From Corynebacterium sp. p3-SID1241 (GTDB taxonomy: Bacteria; Actinomycetota; Actinomycetes; Mycobacteriales; Mycobacteriaceae), in NCBI GenBank assembly GCA_025144025.1, contig JALXWS010000003.1, forward strand, positions 62,001-126,000: a stretch of 64,000 nucleotides of DNA, in the 5' to 3' direction. The notes under the pieces were generated by a model. The model did not search any database. It saw only the letters and a list, made by a program, of their open reading frames with translations, and had not been told where the DNA came from. Of the stretch, positions 10,851-20,414 are shown piece by piece. The stretch's first letter is position 1; every line of letters begins with the position of its first letter. Made by a program: the position numbers and the translations under genes.

Positions 10851-11663
10851 TTAGTGCGAATCTGCATGCAACGACAATTCGATGTATACCGCCGTCAGCA
10901 GGGCAAAGATATATGCCTGCAGGAAGATGACGATAATCTCGTAAAGCGTGAACAGAACCGCTGCGACCAGGGTCAAGCCACCCACTGCGGTCCAAGCGTT
11001 GAACTGGAAGAAGAAGAAGTTCGTAGCCGAGTACAACAGGACCAAAATGAGGTGACCAGCCAGGAAGTTCGCCATAAGACGAAGAGCCAAGGTGACTGGG
11101 CGCATAACAAACGTAGAGAAAGCCTCAATCGGCACGACAAGAAGGTGCAAGGCCGGCGGCAGATTAGGAATAACCACCGAGGACTTGATGAACTTGCCAA
11201 AGCCATAGCGCTTGGCGCCCGCGTAAATCATGGCGATGTACGCGACAGCTGCCAAGACGATTGGCATACCGATACGGGCGTTCGGAGAAATGTTCAGACC
11301 CGGCACAATAGTTGTGAGGTTCCAGAACAAAACTGCAAAGAAGATAGAGGCCAAAAGTGGAAGGAAGCGACGTCCTTCCTTCTTGCCCAAGATGTCTTCT
11401 GCGATCTGAACTCGCACGAAGTCAATCGCATGCTCGCCTACGTTTTGAATTCCTTTAGGAGCCAGCTTCGGGTTCCTGAAGGCGACAACAAATAGGAGCA
11501 CCAGCACGGCCGCCATCAGAAGGCGAACGAGCATGATGCGATCCAAAGCGAACCAACCGTTGGCAAAATCGCTCAACCAGAGGTCAACGACTCCGCCATC
11601 ATCGGTTACGTGCCCCGGGAAAAATTCTGGGTCCAGTTCGGGTGCGTGGAAGCTACCCTTCAT
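10851..11663 (-). CDS. atpB: F1Fo ATP synthase subunit a
   Basis: A 270-residue polytopic membrane subunit that carries the proton half-channels. The essential Arg lies in PVTLALRLMANFLAGH near residue 192. Other family sequence includes NVGEHAIDFVRVQIAEDILG and FWNLTTIVPGLNISPNAR. The start MKGSFHAPELDPEFFPGH was chosen because residues further upstream do not resemble the family. It is the first gene of the atp operon, about 400 bases downstream of the terminator of the AtpI-like gene, so the promoter should lie in that gap. Confidence 0.97.
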   Translation of the reverse strand: MKGSFHAPELDPEFFPGHVTDDGGVVDLWLSDFANGWFALDRIMLVRLLMAAVLVLLFVVAFRNPKLAPKGIQNVGEHAIDFVRVQIAEDILGKKEGRRFLPLLASIFFAVLFWNLTTIVPGLNISPNARIGMPIVLAAVAYIAMIYAGAKRYGFGKFIKSSVVIPNLPPALHLLVVPIEAFSTFVMRPVTLALRLMANFLAGHLILVLLYSATNFFFFQFNAWTAVGGLTLVAAVLFTLYEIIVIFLQAYIFALLTAVYIELSLHADSH

Positions 11664-12066
11664 GGCCAATGTTGTAACGCTCAGCGTTCTCTCCCGTGTT
11701 CGGGCCACACAGCTTGTCGAAGGCCGTGTGGTGCGATGGACGTCTCAAACTCTCTGCCTCACACACGGACTCCGTCGCACATCAGCGTGCGTAAGACAGG
11801 GATTCACCGCTGCGAAAGCCAGCTTTTGCGCTAGCCCGCGGTAACCCGAAGAAAAGCGTATCAGTTAGATCAAGAGTTTTCGCACGTGGGGGGCCACTAA
11901 TGTGCTCCACTTCGCTCCTAGAGGGCGCAATTCCGGCACAAATTCACAACAAAACGGCCACATTCTGCCGAAATCGCACCACGTGGAGTTCATCACACTA
12001 TCCTATTTTCCCACCTTGACGGGGGTAACTAGCGCAAAAACGATTGCATACACCACAAAGAAAGAG
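11664..12066. other. 403-base leader/promoter region upstream of atpB
   Basis: No gene is supported here. The region lies between atpB and the terminator of the upstream AtpI-like gene and must hold the atp operon promoter on the minus strand. I see no hexamer pair good enough to place it. It contains AT-rich stretches near 11861-11885 and 11995-12060. Confidence 0.6.
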
Positions 12067-12099
12067 GCCCATTGCCTCCCCCAGAGAAAGGCAATGGGC
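12067..12099 (-). terminator. Rho-independent terminator downstream of the AtpI-like gene
   Basis: An 11-bp perfect stem (GCCCATTGCCT at 12067-12077 with AGGCAATGGGC at 12089-12099) lies 31 bases past the stop at 12131. On the minus strand the stem is followed by CTCTTTCTTTGT. Confidence 0.85.
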
Positions 12100-12130
12100 T
12101 CGCGCCGCAGCGCTGAAAGGCGTTCCCCAC

Positions 12131-12565
12131 CTACGAGACGTAGGTAACCCGCGAAGTAATGACCGCCCAAACCTCAGAGCCTAAGGTAGCGATAAGCGCC
12201 AACATCACCGTGACAAAAAGAGCCAAGGTGTCGTAGAAATCCATGTCCCGGATAAACATCAGCACCATCACCAAAATTATGACCTTGAGCAGCCACCCAC
12301 CCAGCACCACGGCCATGGTGTTGGCAGGCGTGGTATTAGCAGTTAGCAACACGGACAAAGCCGTAAAAAGGACAAAGCCGCCGCCGATGGCCGCGCCCAC
12401 CAATACGCCCCAAATTCCTGGGAGCCCACGCATGCCGCCCCACGCGGCTAAAGAGACCACTGTAATTACCAGCAGGGCGAGGCCGCCAAGTTTGACCGCC
12501 CTCTGCATGGGGCGCCGGTGGTCATCAAATTCCGAGGGTTGCGTAGTCGATTGTGCTTCACTCAC
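12131..12565 (-). CDS. AtpI-like small membrane protein upstream of the atp operon
   Basis: A 144-residue protein with four predicted transmembrane segments (about residues 27-45, 50-72, 82-105 and 112-137). It lies in the atpI position ahead of the atp genes and is small and hydrophobic like ATP synthase subunit I, which assists c-ring assembly or ion supply. Sequence motifs are weak, so the assignment rests on position, size and topology. A hairpin terminator directly after the gene separates it from atpB, so it probably belongs to the wecA transcript. Confidence 0.7.
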   Translation of the reverse strand: MSEAQSTTQPSEFDDHRRPMQRAVKLGGLALLVITVVSLAAWGGMRGLPGIWGVLVGAAIGGGFVLFTALSVLLTANTTPANTMAVVLGGWLLKVIILVMVLMFIRDMDFYDTLALFVTVMLALIATLGSEVWAVITSRVTYVS

Positions 12566-12581
12566 GGCTACACACCCTACC

Positions 12582-13757
12582 TCACGAGGGAGCGGATTCC
12601 TTCACCACGACCGTCTCCCGCGCCGCCGGACCGATCTTTCCTTGCCGCAGCGGCACAAGCGTCGCTGTAAAAGCCACAAGCAGGGCCACAATAGTAACGC
12701 CAATGGCCACTGGGGCCGGAACGATGGAAAATGACACCGCCCCAAAGGCCACCGCGGAAACCCAAAGGTAGAGCACCAGTACGGTGCGCCGGTGGGTATG
12801 CCCGAGCGAGAGGAGGCGATGATGGATGTGCGCCTTATCTGCAGAAAAGGGTGAGCGCCCCTGCGAAAGACGGCGAATAACGGCCCAGACAAGGTCTAAG
12901 ACTGGAATGAATACTGCCGCGACCACGACGATAATGGGAGACATCAACGCCACAATATCCACAGTTCCATAGAGGGACATATTGATCTTGCCCGACGCTG
13001 AAGTCGAAGCCGCAGCCAATAATAAACCAATGAACATAGAGCCGGAATCGCCCATAAAAATGCGGGAAGGTTCAAAATTATGCGGCAAAAATCCCGCGCA
13101 CATGCCCACTAGGGCGGCACTGATAATGGCTGGAGGATATGCCGATACCGCCCCACCTTGATCGTGGAGGACGGTCAAAGAGAAGACCAGAATCGCGCCG
13201 CCGGCAATCATTCCGAGGCCCGCCGCAAGACCATCAAGGCCATCCACAAAGTTGATGGCATTGATGAGCAATACGGTAAAAAAGGCAGTCAGCATTGTGC
13301 TTTGCAGCTGATCCAGGACGACCGTGGTGCCACCGCCAAAAGGTATAAAAAGCAGTGTCCACGTCAATCCCAGCCCGCTCATCAAAGTAGCGGCAAAGAG
13401 CTGGCCAAAGAGCTTAACTATGGCGCTGAGCTCCACGAGGTCATCGACAACGCCGACAAGTACCAACGCCAAGGCCGCCCACAACACCGCATTCATCTCT
13501 GGGGTGACGGGCATAAACCCGCGAGTCAAGGCTGGAAGCTGGGCTGCGAGGAATATTGCCGCTGCGAAGCCGGTAAACATGGCCACGCCACCCATGCGCG
13601 GCGTGGGTTGGGTGTGAGCATCGCGCAGGCGAATCTCAGCCACCCGGCCGGTACGTACCAAAAAGGAGCGCACCACACCGGTAGTGAGATACGTAAACGC
13701 TGCTGCGACGAGGATGACGAGGGCCAGCTCGCGCAGCGGAACACCACTGCCGCTCAC
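12582..13757 (-). CDS. wecA: decaprenyl-phosphate GlcNAc-1-phosphate transferase (WecA family)
   Basis: A 391-residue polytopic membrane enzyme of the MraY/WecA family. It transfers GlcNAc-1-phosphate from UDP-GlcNAc to decaprenyl phosphate, the first step of the linker that joins arabinogalactan to peptidoglycan. Family motifs are PRMGGVAMF near residue 52, GVVDDLVELSA near 101 (Asp pair), NAINFVDGLDGLAAG near 160, and DKAHIHHRLLSLGHTHRR near 310. The position between sua5 and the AtpI-like gene matches the mycobacterial rfe/wecA locus. Confidence 0.93.
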   Translation of the reverse strand: MSGSGVPLRELALVILVAAAFTYLTTGVVRSFLVRTGRVAEIRLRDAHTQPTPRMGGVAMFTGFAAAIFLAAQLPALTRGFMPVTPEMNAVLWAALALVLVGVVDDLVELSAIVKLFGQLFAATLMSGLGLTWTLLFIPFGGGTTVVLDQLQSTMLTAFFTVLLINAINFVDGLDGLAAGLGMIAGGAILVFSLTVLHDQGGAVSAYPPAIISAALVGMCAGFLPHNFEPSRIFMGDSGSMFIGLLLAAASTSASGKINMSLYGTVDIVALMSPIIVVVAAVFIPVLDLVWAVIRRLSQGRSPFSADKAHIHHRLLSLGHTHRRTVLVLYLWVSAVAFGAVSFSIVPAPVAIGVTIVALLVAFTATLVPLRQGKIGPAARETVVVKESAPS

Positions 13758-13769
13758 GCGAATCCCTCC

Positions 13770-14438
13770 TTAGGCCTGTGGGCGAGTGCGCAGGCTCTGC
13801 GCATCGACACCGATAACCTCACCGACTTCTTCGGCAGATAGTGCGCCTTCGCGCAGCAGGTACGGGCGCTGACCAGAGAGGTCAATGATGGTGGAAGGCT
13901 TGCCGACGGCCGTCTCTCCCCCGTCCAAGTAAACTGTTACGGCTTTACCCAACTGTTGCTTGGCCATCAAGGCGGTGGTCGGTGGCTGGTGGCCGGAGAT
14001 ATTAGCGGAGGAGACAGCCATCGGGCCGACTTCGCGCAGCAGCTCGATGGCAATGGGGTGCAGCGGCATGCGCAGCATCACAGTGCCGCGGGTATCGCCG
14101 AGGTTCCACGGCAAGGACGGTGCCTGGGGAACCACGATGGACAGGCCACCCGGCCAGAAGGCCTCCACTAGGTCACGGGCGGTATCGGTATAGGAGGCAA
14201 CGAGACCACGGACGGTATCCCACGATCCGACCAGTACCGGCACCGGCATATCCGGGCCGCGCTGCTTGGTGGCCAAGAGATTCGCCACGGCGTCATTATC
14301 AAAGGCATCACAGCCGAGGCCGTAAAGCGTATCGGTAGGCATCACAACGAGGCGGCCAGATTGTGCGGCCTTTACCGCATTATGCATTCCTTCTTCGCGC
14401 TCGACATCATCGGCGCAGTTAAATATTTTTCCTTGCAT
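13770..14438 (-). CDS. L-threonylcarbamoyladenylate synthase (Sua5/YrdC/YciO family)
   Basis: A 222-residue enzyme that makes threonylcarbamoyl-AMP from threonine, bicarbonate and ATP for t6A37 modification of ANN-decoding tRNAs. The YrdC-domain signatures are VVMPTDTLYGLGCDAFD (residues 31-47), ATKQRGPDMPVPVLV (55-70) and AVSSANISGHQPPT (138-151). There is no C-terminal Sua5 extension, so it is the short form. It lies next to prmC, a common pairing in actinobacteria. Confidence 0.92.
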   Translation of the reverse strand: MQGKIFNCADDVEREEGMHNAVKAAQSGRLVVMPTDTLYGLGCDAFDNDAVANLLATKQRGPDMPVPVLVGSWDTVRGLVASYTDTARDLVEAFWPGGLSIVVPQAPSLPWNLGDTRGTVMLRMPLHPIAIELLREVGPMAVSSANISGHQPPTTALMAKQQLGKAVTVYLDGGETAVGKPSTIIDLSGQRPYLLREGALSAEEVGEVIGVDAQSLRTRPQA

Positions 14439-14470
14439 AGTCTTTTCCCCTTCTTGCCCTCAATGGTGTC

Positions 14471-15307
14471 TTAGTCTACCCCGCGCACCGCAGTGACAAA
14501 GCGGGGCGTTCCCGTCAGATCCTGCAACGGCACTATTTGTTCGAAACCGCCATAGTGCACCAGCGCGGCTTGAACCGCATCACTCGTGGAGTCATCATGC
14601 TCGATTGCTACCTTGCCGCCTGGGCGTAGCAGCCGAGCGATGGTAGGTATCAGTCTGGTGATGACTCGCATGCCATCCGCGCCAGCAAAAACCGCATCGT
14701 GCGGATCATGGTAAACCTCCGGATCTAGCTCCGGGGATTCTGGCACGTACGGCGGGTTGGTCACGATGAGGTCCACTGTCCCATTCCACTGCGCTAGCGT
14801 ATCGACTGCCGTGGCATCTGCTTGGATGACCTCTACCCCGCTGCCGTGGGTATTGGCTTCGGTGTAGGCAAGGGCGGTGTCGGCAAGCTCTACTGCGCAC
14901 ACCTGTGCCTCCGGCAAATAGTGACGCAGGTAGAGCGCTAGCGCACCCGTGCCAGTGCACAAGTCCACCAGGCGGGGGCCGTCCGCGTTGCGCACCGCCC
15001 AATCCGCCATGACCTCGGTCTCCGGGCGCGGGATAAATACGCCCGGGCCTACCTTGAGCTCCAACGGACCGAACCAGGTGCTGCCTAGCACGTATTGCAG
15101 GGGCTCGCGGGCCTCGCGGCGGTGAAGCAATGCATCGAAGGCCACATCAAAGCCAGGCATAGGAGCGTGGTCAAGCGGGATATCCATGTGGCCGCAGTGA
15201 ATAAGGTGCGCGACCAAGATGCGCGCATCCCACTCCGGGCTTGCCACCCCTGCAGCACGAAGGCGCTGCACCCCGCGGCGCAGCGCCTTTCCATACGTGT
15301 TGTCCAC
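14471..15307 (-). CDS. prmC: peptide chain release factor N5-glutamine methyltransferase
   Basis: A 278-residue SAM-dependent enzyme that methylates the Gln of the GGQ motif in release factors. The SAM-binding motif is VDLCTGTGALALYL (about residues 108-121), and the substrate-binding NPPY is in LIVTNPPYVPESPEL (about 182-196). The N-terminal helical domain begins MDNTYGKALRRGVQRL. It lies six bases after prfA, whose product is its substrate, so enzyme and target are made from the same transcript. Confidence 0.95.
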   Translation of the reverse strand: MDNTYGKALRRGVQRLRAAGVASPEWDARILVAHLIHCGHMDIPLDHAPMPGFDVAFDALLHRREAREPLQYVLGSTWFGPLELKVGPGVFIPRPETEVMADWAVRNADGPRLVDLCTGTGALALYLRHYLPEAQVCAVELADTALAYTEANTHGSGVEVIQADATAVDTLAQWNGTVDLIVTNPPYVPESPELDPEVYHDPHDAVFAGADGMRVITRLIPTIARLLRPGGKVAIEHDDSTSDAVQAALVHYGGFEQIVPLQDLTGTPRFVTAVRGVD

Positions 15308-15313
15308 GCCCGT

Positions 15314-16390
15314 CTAGCCCTCGGCCTCGAGGCGCTCGGCACGCTCTTGGTCTTGCAAAGCCTTAATCAGGTCATGCATATCGCCATTTAACACGGAGTC
15401 TAGATTATTGGCTTTATAGCCAATGCGGTGGTCTGTGATGCGGTTTTCCGGCCAGTTATAGGTGCGGATGCGCTCGGAACGGTCCATCGTGCGTACCTGG
15501 GAAGCACGCTGCTCGCCAGCCTCCGCCTCGCGAGCCTCGCGCTCCATCTGGTCCAAGCGAGCCTGTAGGACCTGCAACGCACGCGCCTTGTTCTGGATCT
15601 GGGAACGTTCCTTCTGACAGGTCACGATAAGCCCGGTGGGAAGGTGAGTAATACGCACCGCGGAGTCGGTGGTGTTCACACCCTGGCCACCCTTGCCGGA
15701 GGAACGATAAACATCCACGCGGATGTCCTTGTCATCAATATTGACAGACTCCACCTCTTCCGGCTCCGGATAGACCAGCACACCGGCGGCAGAGGTTTGA
15801 ATGCGACCCTGCGACTCGGTCACTGGGACGCGCTGCACACGGTGTACTCCGCCCTCAAACTTGAATACGGACCAGGCCCCATCGCGCGATGGCGACTTGG
15901 AGCGGAAGGATATGGTCATATCCTTTACGCCGCCCAGATCGGATTCATTGAGTCCCAAGACTTCCCAGTTGAAACCGGTCTTATCCGCATAGCGCTCGTA
16001 CATGCGGGCCAAGTCACCGGCAAACAAGGCTGCTTCTTCGCCGCCGGCACCGGCCTTGATCTCCATAATGATATCCTCGGAATCCTGCTCATCGCGCGGC
16101 GCGAGCAAGTCAGCGAGTTTTTCTTCCAAGTCCTCTACGGACTTTTCTAGGAGGTCCGCTTCTTCTTGAAAGTCATGGTCCTCGTAGGCCATCTCCTTGG
16201 CGTCCGCGAGATCCTCGCGGGCCTGAGTCAGCTCATTATTAACCATGATGATCGGGCGCAGCTCCGCATAGCGTTTCGAAAGCTTGCGGAATTGCTTCTG
16301 GTCGCCGGCTACCTCCGGATCACCCATCTGCATCTCAATGCCCTGATACTCGGACACGATGTCATCAACGAGGGAAACCTGATTAGACAT
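15314..16390 (-). CDS. prfA: peptide chain release factor 1
   Basis: A 358-residue release factor that reads UAA and UAG. The GGQ loop is in [17 protein letters not shown] (about residues 228-244). The stop-codon recognition tripeptide region lies in [16 protein letters not shown], where PVT is the RF1 form rather than the SPF of RF2. The start [10 protein letters not shown] was chosen; a start four codons upstream is possible. The ATG lies inside the last codons of rho (overlap of eight bases), and prmC follows after six bases. Confidence 0.97.
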   Translation of the reverse strand: MSNQVSLVDDIVSEYQGIEMQMGDPEVAGDQKQFRKLSKRYAELRPIIMVNNELTQAREDLADAKEMAYEDHDFQEEADLLEKSVEDLEEKLADLLAPRDEQDSEDIIMEIKAGAGGEEAALFAGDLARMYERYADKTGFNWEVLGLNESDLGGVKDMTISFRSKSPSRDGAWSVFKFEGGVHRVQRVPVTESQGRIQTSAAGVLVYPEPEEVESVNIDDKDIRVDVYRSSGKGGQGVNTTDSAVRITHLPTGLIVTCQKERSQIQNKARALQVLQARLDQMEREAREAEAGEQRASQVRTMDRSERIRTYNWPENRITDHRIGYKANNLDSVLNGDMHDLIKALQDQERAERLEAEG

Positions 16391-18212
16391 AATCTTCTTC
16401 ATCCTTATCCGCAGCCATCGGGGCCGAGGAGGCCACCTGCATCAAGAACTCGCCATTGGAGCGGGTCTTCTTCAGCTGCTTAATGAGCAGATCAATGGCT
16501 TGGTGAGAATCCAACGCGGAGAGGATGCGGCGTAGCTTGGTCATGATGCGCGCCTCCTCTGGGACAAGCAGCAGCTCGTCCTTGCGGGTACCGGACGGGT
16601 TGACATCCACAGCTGGGAAGACGCGGCGCTCAGAAATGCCACGATCCAGCTTCAGCTCGGCGTTACCGGTGCCCTTGAATTCCTCGAAGATGACGGTATC
16701 GCCGGTAGAGCCGGTCTCCACCATGGCGGTGGCGATGATCGTCAGCGAGCCGCCCTCTTCGATATTGCGGGCAGCACCCAAGAAGCGCTTCGGTGGGTAA
16801 AGGGCGTTGGAGTCCACACCACCAGAGAGGATGCGGCCGGAAGCCGGGGAAGAGTTATTGTAGGCGCGGCCCAGACGGGTAATAGAGTCCAGCAGGACTA
16901 CGACGTCCTTACCCTGCTCCACTAGGCGCTTGGCGCGCTCGATGGCCAGCTCCGCCACGGAGGTATGCTCTGACGGCGGGCGGTCAAAGGTTGAGGCAAT
17001 GACCTCACCGTTGACGGAACGCTGCATATCCGTAACTTCCTCAGGGCGCTCGTCTACGAGGACGACCATGAGGTAGCACTCCGGGTTATTGGTAGAAATC
17101 GCGTTGGCGATATTTTGCAGAATCGTCGTCTTGCCGGCCTTTGGTGGGGAGACGATAAGCGCGCGCTGGCCCTTACCAATAGGCATAATGAGGTCAATGA
17201 CGCGAGTAGTGAGGCTCTTCGGATCCGTTTCCAAACGCAGGCGCTTATTCGGGTACAGCGGGGTCAGCTTATTAAATTGCGGGCGCTGCTTCGCGCCTTC
17301 CGGATCGATGCCGTTAACGGTATCGACCTGCACCAGCTGGTTGTACTTGCGGCGGTTGCGGCCATTGCCATGCGTATGCGTCGGGCCGGAGACCTTGACC
17401 TGACCAGTAATAGCATCACCAGAGCGTAGGCCGAGGCGGCGCACAATGCCGTTATTGACAAAGACGTCGGAAGCCGCGGCGCGGTAACCGGTGGTGCGCA
17501 GGAAAGCGACGTTATTGTCTACGACGTCTAGGATACCGCCTACTGCCTGCAGTTCATCGCCCTCGCGCACCTGCAGATCGTTGCCACCGTTATTGTCATG
17601 ATTATTCCCGCGGCCGCGGCGATTGCGGCGGTTGCGGCGCCCACGGCGGTTTCCGCGCTCGTGATTATTGTGGTCATCATGGCGGTTGCCGCGCCGCTTA
17701 TTATCGCCGCGGTCATTCTTATCGCCCTGATCATCAGAGCCGTCCTGGGAGTTATTGTCGCGGTTGTCTTTATTGCCGCCCTGCTCCTCATTGCGGTTGC
17801 GTTCCTCGCGCTCTTGGCGTTCTTGGCGGCGGGCGCGGTTACGACGAGCGCGGCGGGCCTGCGAGCGCGACTCGTAGCGCTGTTCCTCACCAGATCCATC
17901 TTGGCGGTTATCCTGCTTATCGCCGGATTCTTCCTGCTTTCCTGCCTTCTGCGGCGCATCATCCTGCGCCTGCTTGCGCGGCTTGTCCGTATCTTCGGAC
18001 TTCTCTGCCTTCTCCGCCTTTTCTACTTGTGCGGCCTTTTCCACCTTGGCCTTTGCCTTTGGCGGAACTTGGCCGGTCTTAATGGCGGTGATCAGATCCC
18101 CCTTGCGCAGGGCAGAGACACCACGTAGGCCGCGCTCTGCGGCCATTTTGCGCAATTCCGGCAGCTTTAGGGATGCGAGATCCTGTGCTGCGGTGTTGTC
18201 CGTTTCGCTCAC
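16383..18212 (-). CDS. rho: transcription termination factor Rho with long disordered insert
   Basis: A 609-residue hexameric RNA helicase/ATPase that ends transcription at rut sites. A Rho_N SAP-like domain (residues 9-48) is followed by a long low-complexity segment (about 51-213) rich in Lys, Glu, Asn, Asp and Arg, including [17 protein letters not shown]. The RNA-binding domain follows from about 215, then Walker [14 protein letters not shown] (about 355-367). Actinobacterial Rho proteins often carry such inserts. The GTG at 18210-18212 was chosen because the GAAAGGA ribosome-binding site sits just upstream and the family N-terminus begins there. The long leader (over 290 bases) may allow autoregulation, as inference. 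Confidence 0.96.
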   Translation of the reverse strand: MSETDNTAAQDLASLKLPELRKMAAERGLRGVSALRKGDLITAIKTGQVPPKAKAKVEKAAQVEKAEKAEKSEDTDKPRKQAQDDAPQKAGKQEESGDKQDNRQDGSGEEQRYESRSQARRARRNRARRQERQEREERNRNEEQGGNKDNRDNNSQDGSDDQGDKNDRGDNKRRGNRHDDHNNHERGNRRGRRNRRNRRGRGNNHDNNGGNDLQVREGDELQAVGGILDVVDNNVAFLRTTGYRAAASDVFVNNGIVRRLGLRSGDAITGQVKVSGPTHTHGNGRNRRKYNQLVQVDTVNGIDPEGAKQRPQFNKLTPLYPNKRLRLETDPKSLTTRVIDLIMPIGKGQRALIVSPPKAGKTTILQNIANAISTNNPECYLMVVLVDERPEEVTDMQRSVNGEVIASTFDRPPSEHTSVAELAIERAKRLVEQGKDVVVLLDSITRLGRAYNNSSPASGRILSGGVDSNALYPPKRFLGAARNIEEGGSLTIIATAMVETGSTGDTVIFEEFKGTGNAELKLDRGISERRVFPAVDVNPSGTRKDELLLVPEEARIMTKLRRILSALDSHQAIDLLIKQLKKTRSNGEFLMQVASSAPMAADKDEEDYV

Positions 18213-18566
18213 GGATATCCTTTCGTTGCTTGACCAGGTCCGTTTATGCGGGAGCCGCCGGAGCTTATGCTCGCGGCGTTGCACTGGAAGCCAATGTGTA
18301 TTTTTCTAAGACTTCTCGCCCTCGTGCCAAGGCGCATACGCGTCCTGCCGGGCAATAAGTATGAGGCCTCTTCCGTGTCCTTGAGGAGACTTCGCACACC
18401 GAGTGCACGAACCGGAAGAAATCAAGAAACGACTGCGGGCAAAAATAGTTCTCTGGGCCCGATTGCATAGGAAAGGGGAGTTAAATTTTCCGGTTTCCTA
18501 CCAGTCGCGAATAAGTATAACGCATAGGGTGTCACGCCCGCACCATGACACCGCTACAGTAGAAGC
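18213..18566. promoter_or_regulatory. divergent rho / acyl-CoA ligase regulatory region
   Basis: This 354-base gap separates the divergent rho and ligase genes. On the minus strand TATACT at 18514-18519 is a good -10 box for rho and would give a leader of nearly 300 bases. A 7-bp perfect inverted repeat (GGTGTCA at 18528-18534 and TGACACC at 18546-18552, 11-base spacer) lies between the two starts. On the plus strand TACAGT at 18555-18560 lies six bases before the ligase ATG, which fits a leaderless transcript. No gene is seen inside. Confidence 0.5.
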
Positions 18567-20354
18567 ATGCTTTCCACGATGATGGATATACCCCTCTCCC
18601 TGACCCGCATTTTGGAGTACGGGGCCTCGGTGCACGGAAATACTACGGTCACCACTTGGCACGGCGAAGGCACCGGCTCCGAATTTGATCCGGCTGAGGA
18701 AGTAACCTTCCGCGATATCGCCGCCCGCGCCGCCGCATTCGCCCACGCTATCCATGATGATTTGGGGATCACCGGCGATGAGCGCGTAGGAAGTTTTATG
18801 TGGAACTGCGCCGAGCACCTTGAGGTAATGTTCGGTACCGCCTGCAAGGGCGCGATTTTCGCGCCGCTTAATAAGCAGTTAATGAATGATCAGATTCGCC
18901 ACATCATCAATCATGCGGAAATCTCCGCCATTGTATGCGATCCCCGCTTAGCTCAGCAGTTGGGCAAGGTCCTCACCGGTACAACATCGGTAGCAAGCGT
19001 CATCATCACCGGTGCACAGCCGGCGCAACAATTCGCCCACCTCTTCCCTCGTGGAGTCGAGGTCTATTCTTATGAAGCCCTCATCGATGGCCGCTCTACC
19101 GTCTATGACTGGCCGGAGCTGGATGAGCGCACAGCCGCGGCGCTGTGCTATTCCACGGGCACCACGGGCGCGCCAAAGGGCGTGCTCTATTCGCACCGTT
19201 CGCTTTATTTGGAGGCAATGCAGCTGCGCTCCTCGGACTCGCTATGCATTACCCACGGTGAGACCTTCCTGTGCTGCATCCCCATCTGCCACGTGTTGAG
19301 CTGGGGCGTGCCGTTTACTTGTTTCATGACCGGCACCCCGCTCGTGCTTCCCGACGCCGACGTTTCCGCCCCCACCCTGGCCAAGGCCATCGCTGCCACT
19401 TCACCCCGCGTGGCGCATGGCGTGCCTACCATCTGGATTCAGCTTTTCGTTCACTACATGCACCATCCGCCAGAGCGCATGACGCTGACAGAAATATATG
19501 CCGGCGGCTCCCCCGTTCCACCGCAGCTCATTAAGATGTGGGAAGAACGCTATGGCGTCGACGTCGTCCATGTCTGGGGCATGGTGGAAACCTCCACCGT
19601 CGGCAGCGTTGCCCGCCCGCCCCAAGGTGCCTCGGGCGATACCCGCTGGGCATACCGCGTATCCCAAGGCCGCATTCCTGCCTCGCTGGAATACCGCGTG
19701 GTAAATGATGGCCAAGTCGTGGCCCGCACCGACCGCAACGCCGGCGAGCTGCAGGTGCGCGGCAATCTCGTGACCGGCTCCTACTATCACTCGCCTACTG
19801 CGGAGCCCGATGAGATCGCCTCCGAATTCCGCGGCAAGCAGGTCGAAGCCGCTGAAGATAAATTCACCGCCGATGGCTGGTTGCGCACTGGCGACGTCGG
19901 GTCGGTAACTAAAGACGGATTCCTCACCGTGGAGGACCGCGCCCGCGATGTCATCCGCTCCGGCGGCGAATGGATCTACTCCGTACAACTAGAAAACCTC
20001 ATCATGTCCAGTTCGCGCGTGGTCGAAGCGGCCGTTATTGGCTACCCCGACAAGCAGTGGGTGGAGCGCCCGCTCGCCGTTACCGTATTGGCGGAAGGCG
20101 TCTCACCTACCATCGAAACCGCCGAAAGCCTGCGCGCCAGCATGCGCAAGGAGCTCCCGAGCTGGATGCTGCCGGAATATTGGACCTTTGTAAAATCCAT
20201 TGATAAAACCTCCGTGGGCAAATTCGATAAGAAAGATCTGCGCGCCCACCTGGCTGAAGGCGAGTACAACATCATCCGACTCAAGGGACCCGGTGAATCG
20301 CAACGCCTCGATCCCACTGGCCCGAATGAATTAAACCGGGAAAACCAGCAATAA
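18567..20354 (+). CDS. AMP-binding acyl-CoA synthetase (FadD-like)
   Basis: A 595-residue ANL-superfamily ligase that activates a carboxylic acid with ATP and joins it to CoA. The P-loop signature is YSTGTTGAPKGVLYSHRS (about residues 195-212). The central part has VVHVWGMVETSTVG, and the C-terminal hinge has GWLRTGDVGSVTKDGFLTV and VEDRARDVIRSGGEWIY. The catalytic Lys is likely in KTSVGKFDKKDLR. Fatty-acid or medium-chain substrates are likely, but specificity cannot be read. It directly precedes moaA (60-base gap) although no functional link to molybdenum is evident. Confidence 0.88.
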   Translation: MLSTMMDIPLSLTRILEYGASVHGNTTVTTWHGEGTGSEFDPAEEVTFRDIAARAAAFAHAIHDDLGITGDERVGSFMWNCAEHLEVMFGTACKGAIFAPLNKQLMNDQIRHIINHAEISAIVCDPRLAQQLGKVLTGTTSVASVIITGAQPAQQFAHLFPRGVEVYSYEALIDGRSTVYDWPELDERTAAALCYSTGTTGAPKGVLYSHRSLYLEAMQLRSSDSLCITHGETFLCCIPICHVLSWGVPFTCFMTGTPLVLPDADVSAPTLAKAIAATSPRVAHGVPTIWIQLFVHYMHHPPERMTLTEIYAGGSPVPPQLIKMWEERYGVDVVHVWGMVETSTVGSVARPPQGASGDTRWAYRVSQGRIPASLEYRVVNDGQVVARTDRNAGELQVRGNLVTGSYYHSPTAEPDEIASEFRGKQVEAAEDKFTADGWLRTGDVGSVTKDGFLTVEDRARDVIRSGGEWIYSVQLENLIMSSSRVVEAAVIGYPDKQWVERPLAVTVLAEGVSPTIETAESLRASMRKELPSWMLPEYWTFVKSIDKTSVGKFDKKDLRAHLAEGEYNIIRLKGPGESQRLDPTGPNELNRENQQ

Positions 20355-20414
20355 TATTGGCCCTATCGTTGTTAGAGCTTGGTGTACCCCGTCCTCTCTC
20401 TTAGACTGGCACCA

